A stretch of 64,000 nt of DNA from Mucilaginibacter flavus (GCF_030409315.1 NZ_JAUFPS010000042.1:1-64000); one strand, 5' to 3'; counted from the stretch's first letter, positions 51,091 through 60,507 are shown. Notes: generated from the letters alone by a model not told the origin. Numbers and translations are program-made.

Positions 51091-51332
51091 TTAAATCCGC
51101 CCCGAGGGATCGGCATTGCCATTGGCGAGGTTATTTTTGCGGCCGGCACTGTCCCGGCGGTTGCGGGAAATGGCGGCAGTGTCGCTGATCGGCGGCCCGC
51201 CCGCTTTGTTAACGCTGGTCGTATCGCGGGTGCCCCCCAGCGTTGCTTTATTGCGGCTTTCGTCGCAGGAAACCAGCAAGAGTGCGGCCAGGGCAAAAGC
51301 GGCCAGCGTCCGGGGTGAACAGTTCTTTTCAT
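51091..51332 (-). pseudogene. Small lipoprotein with an early frameshift
   Basis: ATG 51332 begins MKRTVHP, and after a one-base shift in the CCCC run (about 51312-51316) the frame continues RTLAAFALAALLLVSCDESR, a clear lipoprotein signal with lipobox LVSC. The mature part (TLGGTRDTTSVNKAGGPPIS and on to NADPSGRI) is short and polar. The start is 1 bp after the stop of the DUF4142 gene (TGAGATG), so it is in the same operon. Without the shift, no start codon serves the lipoprotein frame. A missing base is the simplest explanation. Confidence 0.55.
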
Positions 51333-51333
51333 C

Positions 51334-51915
51334 TCATTTGAGTTTGGCTTTTATTTTTTCAGCGGCAGCGAGATGCATCTTTAATACGGGCAGTGTTTTT
51401 TTGGCGAATGCGGACATTTCGGGATATTTGACCACCTTAATTCCCCGCACAAACTCGCTCGTGTCCTGCGCATGGTCATCGATCATGGCGTCCGTATAGG
51501 CTTTATCAAATTCGCTGCCGTTCTTTTCGCCCAGCTCAGCTTTCAATTTAGTGGCCTCATCGGTCAGCTTTTCCGGCAACACGATATGTTTGCTTTTGGC
51601 CAGCGCTGTCAGCTCGGCATTGGCGGCGCTGTGGTCGCGGACCATCATGGCAGCGAAATCCCTGACCTCCGGGCTGGCGGCCTTCGCCTGAGCCAGTTTG
51701 CCCAATTCTACTTCAGCCAGGCCACCAGCCGCAGCTTTTACCGCGAAGGTCGCATCATCGCCGCTGATCTCCTGACCGAAAGATGCCGGGTGTTTCTTGT
51801 CGGCCGAATCTTTGGTCAGGTTAGTGCTGTCTGCTTTTTCGACGCTGTCCTTGGGCGCCTGGCTGCAGCCGCACCAGAGTGCAGCCAGCAGCGTTGTTGC
51901 TAAAATCCTTTTCAT
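51334..51915 (-). CDS. DUF4142 lipoprotein
   Basis: 193 residues. The signal MKRILATTLLAALWCGCSQA has a lipobox-like WCGC, so Cys17 is probably lipidated. A charged linker of 35 residues leads to the DUF4142 domain (FAVKAAAGGLAEVELGKLAQ, then VRDHSAANAELTALAK and the C-terminal LPVLKMHLAAAEKI). It is a paralogue of the protein at 37491. The frameshifted small lipoprotein gene follows on the same strand. Confidence 0.92.
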   Translation of the reverse strand: MKRILATTLLAALWCGCSQAPKDSVEKADSTNLTKDSADKKHPASFGQEISGDDATFAVKAAAGGLAEVELGKLAQAKAASPEVRDFAAMMVRDHSAANAELTALAKSKHIVLPEKLTDEATKLKAELGEKNGSEFDKAYTDAMIDDHAQDTSEFVRGIKVVKYPEMSAFAKKTLPVLKMHLAAAEKIKAKLK

Positions 51916-52207
51916 TTTTGATCGCTGTTAATTTCTTCCGTTTAGTGATCCATTTGGGCTCTGTCCTTTGGCTCAAATAACTTTACTCTCGCGCTTTTTT
52001 GTGCGCTCATCTCCTTACCCGTGCACTGTAAGTCTTTTAAATGGTGAACGTAGTTCAGGAACTGCTCGCTAATAAGGGATCTGTCTGTCCTTATACAACC
52101 AAAGGTGGTTAAGTATGGTTTTTAATTAATAAAATTTTTTAGAAAGAAAACCAACAAACATTTTTTAACCAATAGTAGTTATTGCAGAACACAACCTGAG
52201 TTCGATC
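51916..52207. other. Intergenic region between divergent genes
   Basis: No ORF is supported. AACCA-AAGG-TGGTT forms a short hairpin near 52099-52112, and AACCAATAGTAGTT nearer the gene is similar, so a repeated site is possible. The promoter of the five-gene run to the right must lie here. Confidence 0.35.
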
Positions 52208-54430
52208 ATGAAACCTGTATCTGCCTGGCTGCTCACAGCCAATTCAAAACTGAATGATTCTTCCCGGCCTGCAGTTTATGAACAACATGCCGGCGGCTAC
52301 TGGCTGCGGGTATACCTGACCGGCGACAGTTGCTGGCTGGTGGTTACCTGGCCGAACGGCAGCCGGATCGGCTTCCGGATGGCCTATGCTCCAAATGACG
52401 AGCTGGTTTTGGAACAGCCGGTAACAGCAGGAGACCGGGTGACCTTTCGGTGTTCTTCTCTGATCGGCAGATGTGAGACGGTGCTGGAACTGCCGGGTGA
52501 AGGCACACCGGTTATTCGCCTGACGACAGGGCTTGTTCCCTCAGCACCGCTGCTGTTTCCCTACTGGCCGCGGGATATCGTCGTGCTCGGCACCGCCGGC
52601 AGCGACGTTTTGGCGGAGGGTAATGTCAGGGTCAGCCAGGTGGGCACGCGTTCCGGGCAGTTGTATTTCAGTTTAACGCGGCCGGCTGCCGGTTCGGTTT
52701 TTTATCTTCAGAACCTGACCGCGCTGGCGGATTATAACCAGGCTACCGAAACCTCGGCCGGCGATACGGTAGGCGGCGAATGGCCGGAAATCGGTTTTGC
52801 GCTGCCGCCGACGCAGAAAAATAAACCGCTGGAAGCCGGTCAGCAGTATATCATGAGCGACGCTTTCATTGCCCTGAGCGACGATGTGCCGGCGGATGAA
52901 GCGGCGATGGTCAGGCAATACCTGGACCTGCTGGCCGCGATCTACCTTCGCCTGCCGCTGCCACTCACCAGCTATAAGGAATGGCCGGACGTTTTAAAGA
53001 GGGGCCTTGCCGATCTGCAGGACAGCCCGGGCTGCTGGTCACAGGTAGACGGATACCATTATTTCAATGCATATGTCTGTGACTACCTGACCCCGCCGGA
53101 GATCATGGTCCAATTGGCGATCCTGCTGCCCCTGCTGGACTATGTGGAATGGAACGGCGACCGCCTGGAGGTGATGAAAAAGATCAAAGCGGGTTTGCCG
53201 CCGTTCTATGATGAGGATTTGAAAACCATTATGCGCTGGCATCCTAAAGCGCTGGATAAGCTGAACGGCGAGGAAGAACATAAAAAGCCGCTGGTCATGG
53301 ATTCCTGGTACCTGCAGCACCCGATGCTTAATTTATCACGCTTAGCTTTGAAAGGTGATAAGGCGGCGGAGCAGTTGTTCCTGGGCTCACTGGAATTTGT
53401 GATCAAGGTGGCCCATCAATTTGACTACAACTGGCCGGTGTTTTATAAGATGGATACGCTGGAAGTGATCAAGGCCGAGACCCGCCCGGGCAAGGGCGGC
53501 GAAAAGGATGTGCCGGGTCTCTATGCGCATGTATTACTGCAGGCTTGGGAACTGACGGGTGAAAAACGCTATCTCGCGGAAGCCGAGAAGGCGGCCCTGA
53601 AACTGAAAGGGCTGGGCTTTGAGGTGTTTTACCAGGCGAACAATACTGCCTTTTCTGCCGGCGCGCTGCTGCGCTTATATAAGATCACCAAAAAAGAGGT
53701 CTACCGGGAGCTGAGCTATCTTTGCCTGGCTAGTGTTTTTAAAAATACCCGGCTGTGGGACTGCAATTATGGGTACGGTAAGAATTTCCCGTCCTTCTTT
53801 GCGCTTTTCCCACTGAACGACGCGCCTTATACGGCGGCTTATGAAGAGGAAGAGGTTTTTTGCGCTTTCCATGATTACTTGCGCCACGCGGAGGGCGTCG
53901 ATATCCTGCCCTCTCTGCGCCTGCTGATGGCCGAGTATATCCGGTACCTGATCGACCGGGCAGTTTTTTATTACCCGCCGATGCTGCCCAAAGAAATGCT
54001 GGCGGAAAAAGTGAAAACTGGCGAAGTGAACGCCGGTCTCTGGATTGCGCTCGAGGACCTGCATGACGGCTGGGAAAAATCCGGCGAGGTCGGTCAGGAG
54101 GTCTACGGTGCCGGGAACGCTTTCGGTATCCTGCCGCGGCATTACATCCGGATCGAGGGAGCGTCATTTATGATCTGCACTGACTATCCGACCTATGGCT
54201 TCTCCCCCGAAAAACACCGCCCGGCCAAATTTAAACTGGCGGGCGACGGACGGCTGCAAAGCAGGCTGGTGATCGTAAAGACTGATCAGGAAAAACTTCC
54301 CGCGTTCGAGGTCAGGGTTGATCATACATTGATAAATGGTAAGGAAATAAATCATGGTCACCTGGAATATTTTATTCCGGGGGATGGCCGGGTAACGGTA
54401 AACTGGAATGAATTTAACAAAGTTTTATGA
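52208..54430 (+). CDS. Large protein of unknown function, possible alpha/alpha-toroid enzyme
   Basis: 740 residues, no signal peptide. The first 200 residues look beta-rich (SCWLVVTWPNGSRIGF, then TRSGQLYFSLTRP). The next 400 are helical with repeated pairs (LYAHVLLQAWELTGEKRYL, then FSAGALLRLYKITKKEVYRE and LIDRAVFYYPPML), like the toroid of glycan lyases, epimerases or glycosidases. The last 80 turn beta again. I cannot name a family or catalytic residue. It overlaps the MscS gene by 23 bp and leads a five-gene run. Confidence 0.8.
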   Translation: MKPVSAWLLTANSKLNDSSRPAVYEQHAGGYWLRVYLTGDSCWLVVTWPNGSRIGFRMAYAPNDELVLEQPVTAGDRVTFRCSSLIGRCETVLELPGEGTPVIRLTTGLVPSAPLLFPYWPRDIVVLGTAGSDVLAEGNVRVSQVGTRSGQLYFSLTRPAAGSVFYLQNLTALADYNQATETSAGDTVGGEWPEIGFALPPTQKNKPLEAGQQYIMSDAFIALSDDVPADEAAMVRQYLDLLAAIYLRLPLPLTSYKEWPDVLKRGLADLQDSPGCWSQVDGYHYFNAYVCDYLTPPEIMVQLAILLPLLDYVEWNGDRLEVMKKIKAGLPPFYDEDLKTIMRWHPKALDKLNGEEEHKKPLVMDSWYLQHPMLNLSRLALKGDKAAEQLFLGSLEFVIKVAHQFDYNWPVFYKMDTLEVIKAETRPGKGGEKDVPGLYAHVLLQAWELTGEKRYLAEAEKAALKLKGLGFEVFYQANNTAFSAGALLRLYKITKKEVYRELSYLCLASVFKNTRLWDCNYGYGKNFPSFFALFPLNDAPYTAAYEEEEVFCAFHDYLRHAEGVDILPSLRLLMAEYIRYLIDRAVFYYPPMLPKEMLAEKVKTGEVNAGLWIALEDLHDGWEKSGEVGQEVYGAGNAFGILPRHYIRIEGASFMICTDYPTYGFSPEKHRPAKFKLAGDGRLQSRLVIVKTDQEKLPAFEVRVDHTLINGKEINHGHLEYFIPGDGRVTVNWNEFNKVL

Positions 54431-55193
54431 TAAGGCTTATGACTGGGTGATCCGGTTCGGGCCGCGTTTTCTCGTAGGAATGATCGTATTGTTTATCGGC
54501 CTCTGGCTGATCAAACTGCTGCTGAACCGCTCGCATAAAGGCATGCACCGCAAGGAAGTTGACCCTACCCTGAAGTCCTTTTTAGCAAGCCTGCTGGGCG
54601 TGGTGCTGCGGGTATTACTGGTACTGGGGGTCATGCAGATCATGGGGATCCAGATGACACTGTTTACGGCGCTGGTCTGCGCGTTCGGCGTGGCGATTGG
54701 GCTGGCGCTTTCGGGCACGCTGCAGAACTTCGCGAGCGGCATCCTGATCATGCTGCTCAAGCCCTTTGTGGTGGGCGACAATATCATCACCCAGGGCCTG
54801 GAAGGTACGGTAACTTCGATCCAGATCTTTTATACGCTGATGACCACTTACGATAACCGCTCGGTGATCCTGCCCAACAGCATGCTGTCGAACAATATGA
54901 TCATCAATATCAGCCGGGAAGGCAGCCGGCGGCTGGACATCGACTACAAATTTAAAAACGGCGTGGATATCGCACAGGTGCAACAAGTGATCGGCGGGAT
55001 CATCGATCAGGAAGAGGCCTGTCTCAAAACCCCCGAGCGACGGATCGGCATCTCGCAGCTGGAACAGGATAATTTTGTGATGGCCATCAATGTCTGGGTG
55101 GCGGCCCATGGTTTCTGGGATACGAAGATGCGCCTGCAACAGGCCTTGTTACAAGGGTTCAAAGATGCGGGTGTAAAAATTGGCGGATTATGA
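54408..55193 (+). CDS. mscS: Small-conductance mechanosensitive channel (MscS family)
   Basis: 261 residues. Helices TM1 and TM2 are followed by the pore helix TM3 with LVCAFGVAIGLALSGTLQNF and ASGILIMLLKPFVVGD. The beta domain then shows NRSVILPNSMLSNNMI. This is the short MscS core. It opens under membrane tension to release solutes on osmotic downshock. It overlaps both neighbours (23 bp and 4 bp) and is translationally coupled. Confidence 0.95.
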   Translation: MNLTKFYDKAYDWVIRFGPRFLVGMIVLFIGLWLIKLLLNRSHKGMHRKEVDPTLKSFLASLLGVVLRVLLVLGVMQIMGIQMTLFTALVCAFGVAIGLALSGTLQNFASGILIMLLKPFVVGDNIITQGLEGTVTSIQIFYTLMTTYDNRSVILPNSMLSNNMIINISREGSRRLDIDYKFKNGVDIAQVQQVIGGIIDQEEACLKTPERRIGISQLEQDNFVMAINVWVAAHGFWDTKMRLQQALLQGFKDAGVKIGGL

Positions 55194-55654
55194 AAAAGAA
55201 AAGCAATTTTTTTGAGCGGTTCTCCAATTGGGCGACGGCGGCTACCGGTAGTTCGGCGGCTTTTTTTATCGCTATCGGCACGATCGTGGTTTGGCTAATC
55301 ACGGGACCTGTCTTTCATTATTCGGATACCTGGCAGCTGATCATCAATACAGGGACGACCATTGTCACTTTTCTGATGGTCTTCCTCATTCAAAAATCGC
55401 AGAACAAGGATTCAAAGGCTATCCATTTGAAACTAAATGAACTGCTGGCCTCGCATGAAGGCACCAGCAACCGGATGGTGAACATTGAAGACCTGACCGA
55501 GGAGGAACTGGATCACCTGTATAAATTCTACCGGCAGCTATCAAACCTGGCAGAAAAGGAAAACGACCTGACCAAAACGCATTCCATTGATGCCGCGGAG
55601 GAGAACCAGAAACGAAAATCCGTTGCCCGTAAACCCAGACCCGCAGCCAAATGA
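55190..55654 (+). CDS. Low-affinity iron permease-like membrane protein
   Basis: 154 residues. Two helices (AAFFIAIGTIVVWLITGPVF and WQLIINTGTTIVTFLMVFLI) are followed by QKSQNKDSKAIHLKLNELLA, the signature of the bacterial Iron_permease family (PF04120-type). A lysine/arginine-rich tail ends RKPRPAAK. Iron transport is not proven for bacterial members. It overlaps MscS (ATGA) and the pyrophosphatase (ATGA). Confidence 0.92.
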   Translation: MKKKSNFFERFSNWATAATGSSAAFFIAIGTIVVWLITGPVFHYSDTWQLIINTGTTIVTFLMVFLIQKSQNKDSKAIHLKLNELLASHEGTSNRMVNIEDLTEEELDHLYKFYRQLSNLAEKENDLTKTHSIDAAEENQKRKSVARKPRPAAK

Positions 55655-56145
55655 AAAAGCCGATAACCGTAACGATAATGGTGGAAAGCCCTAAAGGCTC
55701 CAGCCAGAAATTTGATTATAATGAAAAAGAAAACCGCTTCCGGCTCAACAAAGTATTACCGGCCGGCCTGGCTTTTCCTTTTGATTTCGGCATGATCCCG
55801 GGGACCAAAGGTGAAGACGGCGATCCGCTGGATATCATTGTACTGGACGAATATGCGACCTTTCCGGGCTGTATGATCGATTGCCGCATCATCGGTGCGT
55901 TACAAGCGGAACAAACTGAGCGCGATGGCCGGACCCGGCGCAATGATCGTTTCATCGGCGTCCCCGAAGTTTCCCAGCTATTTTCAGAGGTCAAAACGCT
56001 GGAAGACCTGCCGGAAGCTATCTTAAATCAACTGGAACATTTTTTTATAAATTATAACGAACAAGCCGGTAAGCGGTTCAAAGTGACCGGCAGACTGGGT
56101 GAGCAACCGGCAATCAAACTGATCGGACATGGAACTATTAAATAA
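55651..56145 (+). CDS. ppa: Soluble inorganic pyrophosphatase
   Basis: 164 residues of family I PPase. Active-site pieces are LNKVLPAGLAFPFDFGMIPG (about residue 29), then GDPLDIIVL (about residue 52) with two of the metal-binding aspartates, and a RNDRFIGVP loop near 91. It hydrolyses PPi to phosphate with Mg2+. Length is close to other short family I enzymes. It overlaps the iron-permease gene by 4 bp and the DUF421 gene by 17 bp. Confidence 0.92.
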   Translation: MKKPITVTIMVESPKGSSQKFDYNEKENRFRLNKVLPAGLAFPFDFGMIPGTKGEDGDPLDIIVLDEYATFPGCMIDCRIIGALQAEQTERDGRTRRNDRFIGVPEVSQLFSEVKTLEDLPEAILNQLEHFFINYNEQAGKRFKVTGRLGEQPAIKLIGHGTIK

Positions 56146-56614
56146 ACTTTTCGGCGAAGGCAAAGACCTCAACGCACTGCAGATGAGTGATCGCGCCGCG
56201 GTCATATTCGTGATCGCGCTAATCCTCATCCGGATCTCCGGACGCCGCTCCTTTGGGGTACGGACGCCGCTGGATAATATTATTACGATTTCACTCGGTG
56301 CAGTGATGAGCCGGGCGATCGTCGGTGCGTCTGATTTCGTGCCCGTCGTGGTTTGCTGTTTCGTGATCGTGTTGCTGCACCGGCTGTTCGGCTGGCTGAT
56401 CGCGCACAGCAAGGCTTTCGGGCGGTTCATCGAAGGGGACAAAATGGTACTTTTCGAAAAAGGGCGATTTAACCAGGAGCACATGAAAGACGCGCTGGTT
56501 TGTGAAGAGGACATCATGCAGGGCGTCCGGAAATCAGCCATGACCGAGGATATGAACAAGATCGAAAAAGTTTATATGGAACGCAACGGCGAGATCAGTT
56601 CAATAAAAGAATAA
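56129..56614 (+). CDS. DUF421 (YetF-like) membrane protein
   Basis: 161 residues. An N-terminal helix (AAVIFVIALILIRISG) leads to GRRSFGVRTPLDNIITISLG and further helices around VPVVVCCFVIVLLHRLFG, then the cytoplasmic domain with FGRFIEGDKMVLFEKGRF. This matches the DUF421 layout without the longer C-terminal part. The role is unknown. It is the last gene of the overlapping five-gene run. Confidence 0.88.
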   Translation: MELLNKLFGEGKDLNALQMSDRAAVIFVIALILIRISGRRSFGVRTPLDNIITISLGAVMSRAIVGASDFVPVVVCCFVIVLLHRLFGWLIAHSKAFGRFIEGDKMVLFEKGRFNQEHMKDALVCEEDIMQGVRKSAMTEDMNKIEKVYMERNGEISSIKE

Positions 56615-56701
56615 GCACTTACTGGAATATTATTTGTACTGTTTATGTGCGATTGATTCCGCAGTCAAATATCAAATCAAAAACTATTAAAATCTAACAT
56701 T

Positions 56702-57259
56702 ATGCCTACAAAAACAAACAAAAAAGCGACTGCAGCAGCTGCAAGCCGCTCTGAAAAAGCCGAAAGCGCTTTAAAAGAATTATTCGTTGACGAATTGAAA
56801 GATATTTACTGGGCCGAAAAGCATTTAGCTACCGCCTTACCGAAACTGATCAAGGGCGCAACTTCGGAGGATCTGAAACAAACGATCACTACCCACCTGG
56901 AAGAAACCAAGAACCAGATCACCCGTCTGGAAAGCGTGTTTGCCTCAGTTGGTGAAAAAGCTGCCGCTAAAAAATGTCTGGCCATGGAAGGCTTGTTAGC
57001 AGAGGCCACTGAACTGTTATCAGATACGGATAAAGGAACTGAAGTACGCGATGTGGCCATTATTTCGGCAGCTCAAAAAGTAGAACATTACGAGATCGCC
57101 TCTTATGGCACCCTGCGCACTTTGGCAGGAACGTTAGGTTACAGCGAAGCGCAAAGCCTGCTAGATGAAACCCTGGCCGAAGAAAAAAATGCAGATTCCC
57201 TGCTGACCCAGGTAGCCGAGAATTATGTAAACGAAGCCGCTGCTGCGGAGGTTGAATAA
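56702..57259 (+). CDS. Ferritin-like DUF892 protein (YciE/YciF type), canonical
   Basis: 185 residues. A basic leader MPTKTNKKATAAAASRSEKA precedes the domain, with ligand segments DIYWAEKHL, HLEETKNQ, KVEHYE and LAEEKNADSLL all present. It is close to the protein at 30562 and likewise probably a stress-induced ferritin-like protein. It has its own terminator. TATTATTTG near 56625 is close to a -7 box but has one extra base. Confidence 0.94.
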   Translation: MPTKTNKKATAAAASRSEKAESALKELFVDELKDIYWAEKHLATALPKLIKGATSEDLKQTITTHLEETKNQITRLESVFASVGEKAAAKKCLAMEGLLAEATELLSDTDKGTEVRDVAIISAAQKVEHYEIASYGTLRTLAGTLGYSEAQSLLDETLAEEKNADSLLTQVAENYVNEAAAAEVE

Positions 57260-57281
57260 TTCATTTTTATCTGAATTGATT

Positions 57282-57310
57282 AGGGGATGCCGCAAGGTGT
57301 CCCCTTTTTT
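57282..57310 (+). terminator. Strong terminator with GNRA loop
   Basis: AGGGGATGCC pairs with GGTGTCCCCT (one G-T pair) around GCAA, followed by TTTTT. It ends 24 nt after the DUF892 stop region and before the convergent kinase gene. Confidence 0.85.
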
Positions 57311-57330
57311 ATCCGATGTCCTATGGGTCA

Positions 57331-60063
57331 TCAGAGCGGCAGTCTAAAATGAAAGATGCTGCCTTTGCCCGGTTCGCTTTCTGCCCATATTTTGCCGCCG
57401 TGACGTTCAATGATCTCCGAGCTCAGGTAGAGTCCGATGCCAAAGCCCGCAATATGTCGGGTGTGATCTGCTTCCACCCGGTAATAACGGTCAAATATCT
57501 TATCTAAGTCCTGGGCTCTGATCCCCAGGCCTTCATCTTTTACACTGACGGTCACTTGTCCATCGCCCGCAGCGCAGCTGATCTCGATCGGTGCTCCTTT
57601 AGGAGAGTATTTGATCGCATTGCTGAGCAGATTGGAGATCACAGAGCCGATCTTGTCCCGGTCCGCTGTCACGGTGATCGGTGGGCAGCGGTCAAACCGG
57701 ATCAGATCGGTATTTGCGGTCAGGCTGGCTTCGCTGATCATATCCGCGATCAGTTCCCCGATATCCAACGGTTGTTTATCGATATGGATCTTACCCGATT
57801 CCAGACGGGAGATATTCAAAAAGCCGTTGATCATGTTGGTCATCCGTTTGACCTGCTGTCCAGCTTTTTCTATAGCTCCGATCAGAAATTTGTCTTCACT
57901 GTTCTTTAGCTTGAGGTTAGCCACCTGGACGATCGCACTGAGTGAGGTCAGCGGTGTTTTGAGCTCATGGCTCACCATCCCGATAAAATCGCCTTTCCGG
58001 GTCTCATCGAGTTTTTTCTCCGTGATATCACGCGCGATCTTGGATATACCGATCATGTTACCCTGCCGGTCTCTGATCGGCGATATGGTCAGCGACACAT
58101 CTATCAGGCGGCCATCTTTGGTTTGCCGTTTGGTTTCGAAGTGCTGTACCCGTTGCCCGGATCTCAGACGCGAGATGATCTGCGGCTCTTCATGATGCAA
58201 CTCATCAGGTATGAGCTTATAGATGCTTTCGCCGATCATTTCCCCCGCGGTATAACCAAAGATCCGTTCAGCCGCATCGTTCCAGCTGGTGATCACACTG
58301 TCGAAGGTTTTACTGATGATGGCATCATCCGAGGACTGAATGATCGCAGCCAGTTTGGCGCTTTGCTCTTCGGCGGATTTGATATCGGTAATGTCCAGCA
58401 CGGTTCCGATGAACCGGGCCGCCTCACCCCGGTCAAAGAATGCGGTTCCCTGTACCTTGATCCAGCGGATCTCTTCATCTCCAAAACGAATGATCCGAAA
58501 AGTGATTTCATAATGCCCCCCTTTTTGGGGGTCTATGGCTCTTTGTATCTGTTGTTGTACCCAGTCGTGGTCTTCCGGATGGATGTGCTCAGAGAAAGTA
58601 GCAAAAGTCGGCTCCTGGTCAGGCGGTAGTCCATAGATCTCGCGGCATTCCTTTGACCAGTAGAGTGCGCCGCTGCGGGGATCATAATCCCAGGTGCCCA
58701 GGCGGGTGGATTCGATAGCCATCTTTAAACGTGAAGTGCTGGTCTCCAGTTCATGATTCGTGGCCTGCAGGCGCTGCTGCATCGAGATCAGTTCTTCATT
58801 GGTGGTGATCAATTCCTCATTGGAGGCAGCCTGTTCTTCATTTACGGCGATCATCTCCTCGTTCACAGCCTGTAATTCTTCCGAGGCCTGGGCCAGTTTC
58901 TCTTCCCAGACCTTACGTTCGGTAATATCCCTTGTCGTGCCCGCAACAGCTTCCACTTCCCCTTCAGCATTCAGTACCGGTATCAAAATATAATCGTAGA
59001 TCCGTTTGCCCAGGGTGGCATGGGGGAAAGCCACCTCGCCTCGCACGGATTTTTTGGTTGCCCTGACCTGGTCGATCTCCCGTTCATGCATTGCAGCATG
59101 CCATTCTTCATAACCATTCTCACGCAGACCTTTGCCGATGGCGTTGTCCCAGGTCTTGCCCCACATGGCCAGCAGTGCACTGTTGACATAGGTAAAATTA
59201 TAATCGAGGTCCCAGACATACATCAGGTCGGGCGTTCCGGAAGTGATCGTCTCATAGACCCTGCGTTGACGGTCTGCCTGTTCACGGGTTTCCCGCAAGG
59301 CCGCTTCGATCTGCTTATGTTGGGTAATATCGCTGGCGGTACCAAACCATTCCAGGATCTCGCCCCGGTCATCCAGAATGGGGACCGCGCGGGAAAAGGT
59401 CCAGCCCGTCGAACCGTTAGCGCGCAATACGCGGTGTTCCAATTCAAAGATCTTTTTATCCCGGATCGCTTCGCTGATCTTTATATTGACCATTTCCATA
59501 TCGTCCGGGTAGACGTTTTGATCACGCCAGCCCGTGATCGGTTCCAGGGTGTCGCGCAAAAAGCCGCGGCCATCCAGCGGTCGCATCACTTCCCAATCGG
59601 GACTGAGGCTGTAGATCACATCGGATGTTGCGGTAACAAGGGCGCGCAGCCTTTCTTCGTCGGCAGCAATGGCCCGCCGTTCTTTTACCTGCTTGGTATT
59701 TTCCAGTACCCAGACCGCGATCTTGCTGACCTTATTCGTGTTATCCAAAACCGGTGCATAAACGAAGGTTACGAAGATCAGTTCTTCACGGCCGTGACGG
59801 ATAAGCATCAATTCAACTTCGTTGGCATAAAATGCCTCACCCGATTCTGCCACTCTTTTCAGCGCACTTGCATAAAGTGATTCTGCTTCGGCAAAAGGTT
59901 CCCAATACCATTTGCCGAGGATTGCTGCCCTGGGCTTGCCTGCGATCTCCAGGAATTTATCGTTAACGATCTCAGCGACCAATGTGGCCGCATCCAGTAT
60001 GCAGATACCGATGGGTGCGGTCAGTACCGCTTTCTCTAAATTTTCTCCGTTGGTCAGTTGCAT
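57331..60063 (-). CDS. Multi-PAS cytoplasmic histidine kinase
   Basis: 910 residues from ATG 60063 (MQLTNGENLEKAVLTAPIGI); the longer frame to 60192 runs through the receiver remnant. Five or six PAS regions occupy about residues 10-680, with a NEEL-type coiled coil in the middle (EELQAVNEEMIAVNEEQAAS). HisKA has His699 in MVSHELKTPLTSL. HATPase has LLSNAIKYSP, KDEGLGIRA and GFGIGLYL. No membrane segment. A broken receiver gene adjoins upstream on the other strand. The PAS-rich layout resembles the kinase at 16419, without its C-terminal extra domain. Confidence 0.95.
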   Translation of the reverse strand: MQLTNGENLEKAVLTAPIGICILDAATLVAEIVNDKFLEIAGKPRAAILGKWYWEPFAEAESLYASALKRVAESGEAFYANEVELMLIRHGREELIFVTFVYAPVLDNTNKVSKIAVWVLENTKQVKERRAIAADEERLRALVTATSDVIYSLSPDWEVMRPLDGRGFLRDTLEPITGWRDQNVYPDDMEMVNIKISEAIRDKKIFELEHRVLRANGSTGWTFSRAVPILDDRGEILEWFGTASDITQHKQIEAALRETREQADRQRRVYETITSGTPDLMYVWDLDYNFTYVNSALLAMWGKTWDNAIGKGLRENGYEEWHAAMHEREIDQVRATKKSVRGEVAFPHATLGKRIYDYILIPVLNAEGEVEAVAGTTRDITERKVWEEKLAQASEELQAVNEEMIAVNEEQAASNEELITTNEELISMQQRLQATNHELETSTSRLKMAIESTRLGTWDYDPRSGALYWSKECREIYGLPPDQEPTFATFSEHIHPEDHDWVQQQIQRAIDPQKGGHYEITFRIIRFGDEEIRWIKVQGTAFFDRGEAARFIGTVLDITDIKSAEEQSAKLAAIIQSSDDAIISKTFDSVITSWNDAAERIFGYTAGEMIGESIYKLIPDELHHEEPQIISRLRSGQRVQHFETKRQTKDGRLIDVSLTISPIRDRQGNMIGISKIARDITEKKLDETRKGDFIGMVSHELKTPLTSLSAIVQVANLKLKNSEDKFLIGAIEKAGQQVKRMTNMINGFLNISRLESGKIHIDKQPLDIGELIADMISEASLTANTDLIRFDRCPPITVTADRDKIGSVISNLLSNAIKYSPKGAPIEISCAAGDGQVTVSVKDEGLGIRAQDLDKIFDRYYRVEADHTRHIAGFGIGLYLSSEIIERHGGKIWAESEPGKGSIFHFRLPL

Positions 60064-60135
60064 AATGGGACAGGTTTTCCGTGAATAGCAAATAAACCAA
60101 AAACAACGGGTTTTGTTTAGCAGTGGCTTAGGGAT

Positions 60136-60507
60136 GCGGACTCCTGCAAACATTTTATCACCAGGCCATCCTGGACGTCGTTGCCGAAGCACTGTTGTAT
60201 GAGCAGTTTGAGGTATTGGGATATCGCGTTGGGCAGTCAGCTGTTCGATGCCGTGCGGGAATTCTCGCCGGAATTGATCCTGCTGGACTACCGGCTCGCG
60301 GATACCAATGGCGGCGATCTTTGCCGGCAGTTAAAGGCTTCACCCGAATACCGCCATATTCCGGTGGTTATTTTCTCAGCTTGCTTTACGGCGGCGGACA
60401 CGGCGCTCCCAGAGGGCTGCGACGGGATCCTGTACAAGCCGTTTGATCTGGAATCCTTGTTGAACACGGTTTACGGTTTTCTGGACGGTACTACAGCCAA
60501 CCGGTAG
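60136..60507 (+). pseudogene. Decayed single-domain receiver
   Basis: The receiver sequence is split across frames. One frame gives ILDVVAEALLYEQFEVLGYR (60158-60222); another gives LGSQLFDAVREFSPELILLD, the phospho-Asp segment LLDYRLADTNGG and ILYKPFDLESLL to the stop at 60507. The join needs a frame change near 60222-60232. The start also seems shifted, since ATG 60136 (MRTPAN) leads out of frame. It resembles the receivers at 23720, 47244 and 49806. Two lesions suggest true decay. Confidence 0.65.

Noticed and set aside
59020-59880. Plus-strand open frame of 286 codons
   Set aside because: It is antisense to PAS domains of the multi-PAS kinase and shows no family motif.
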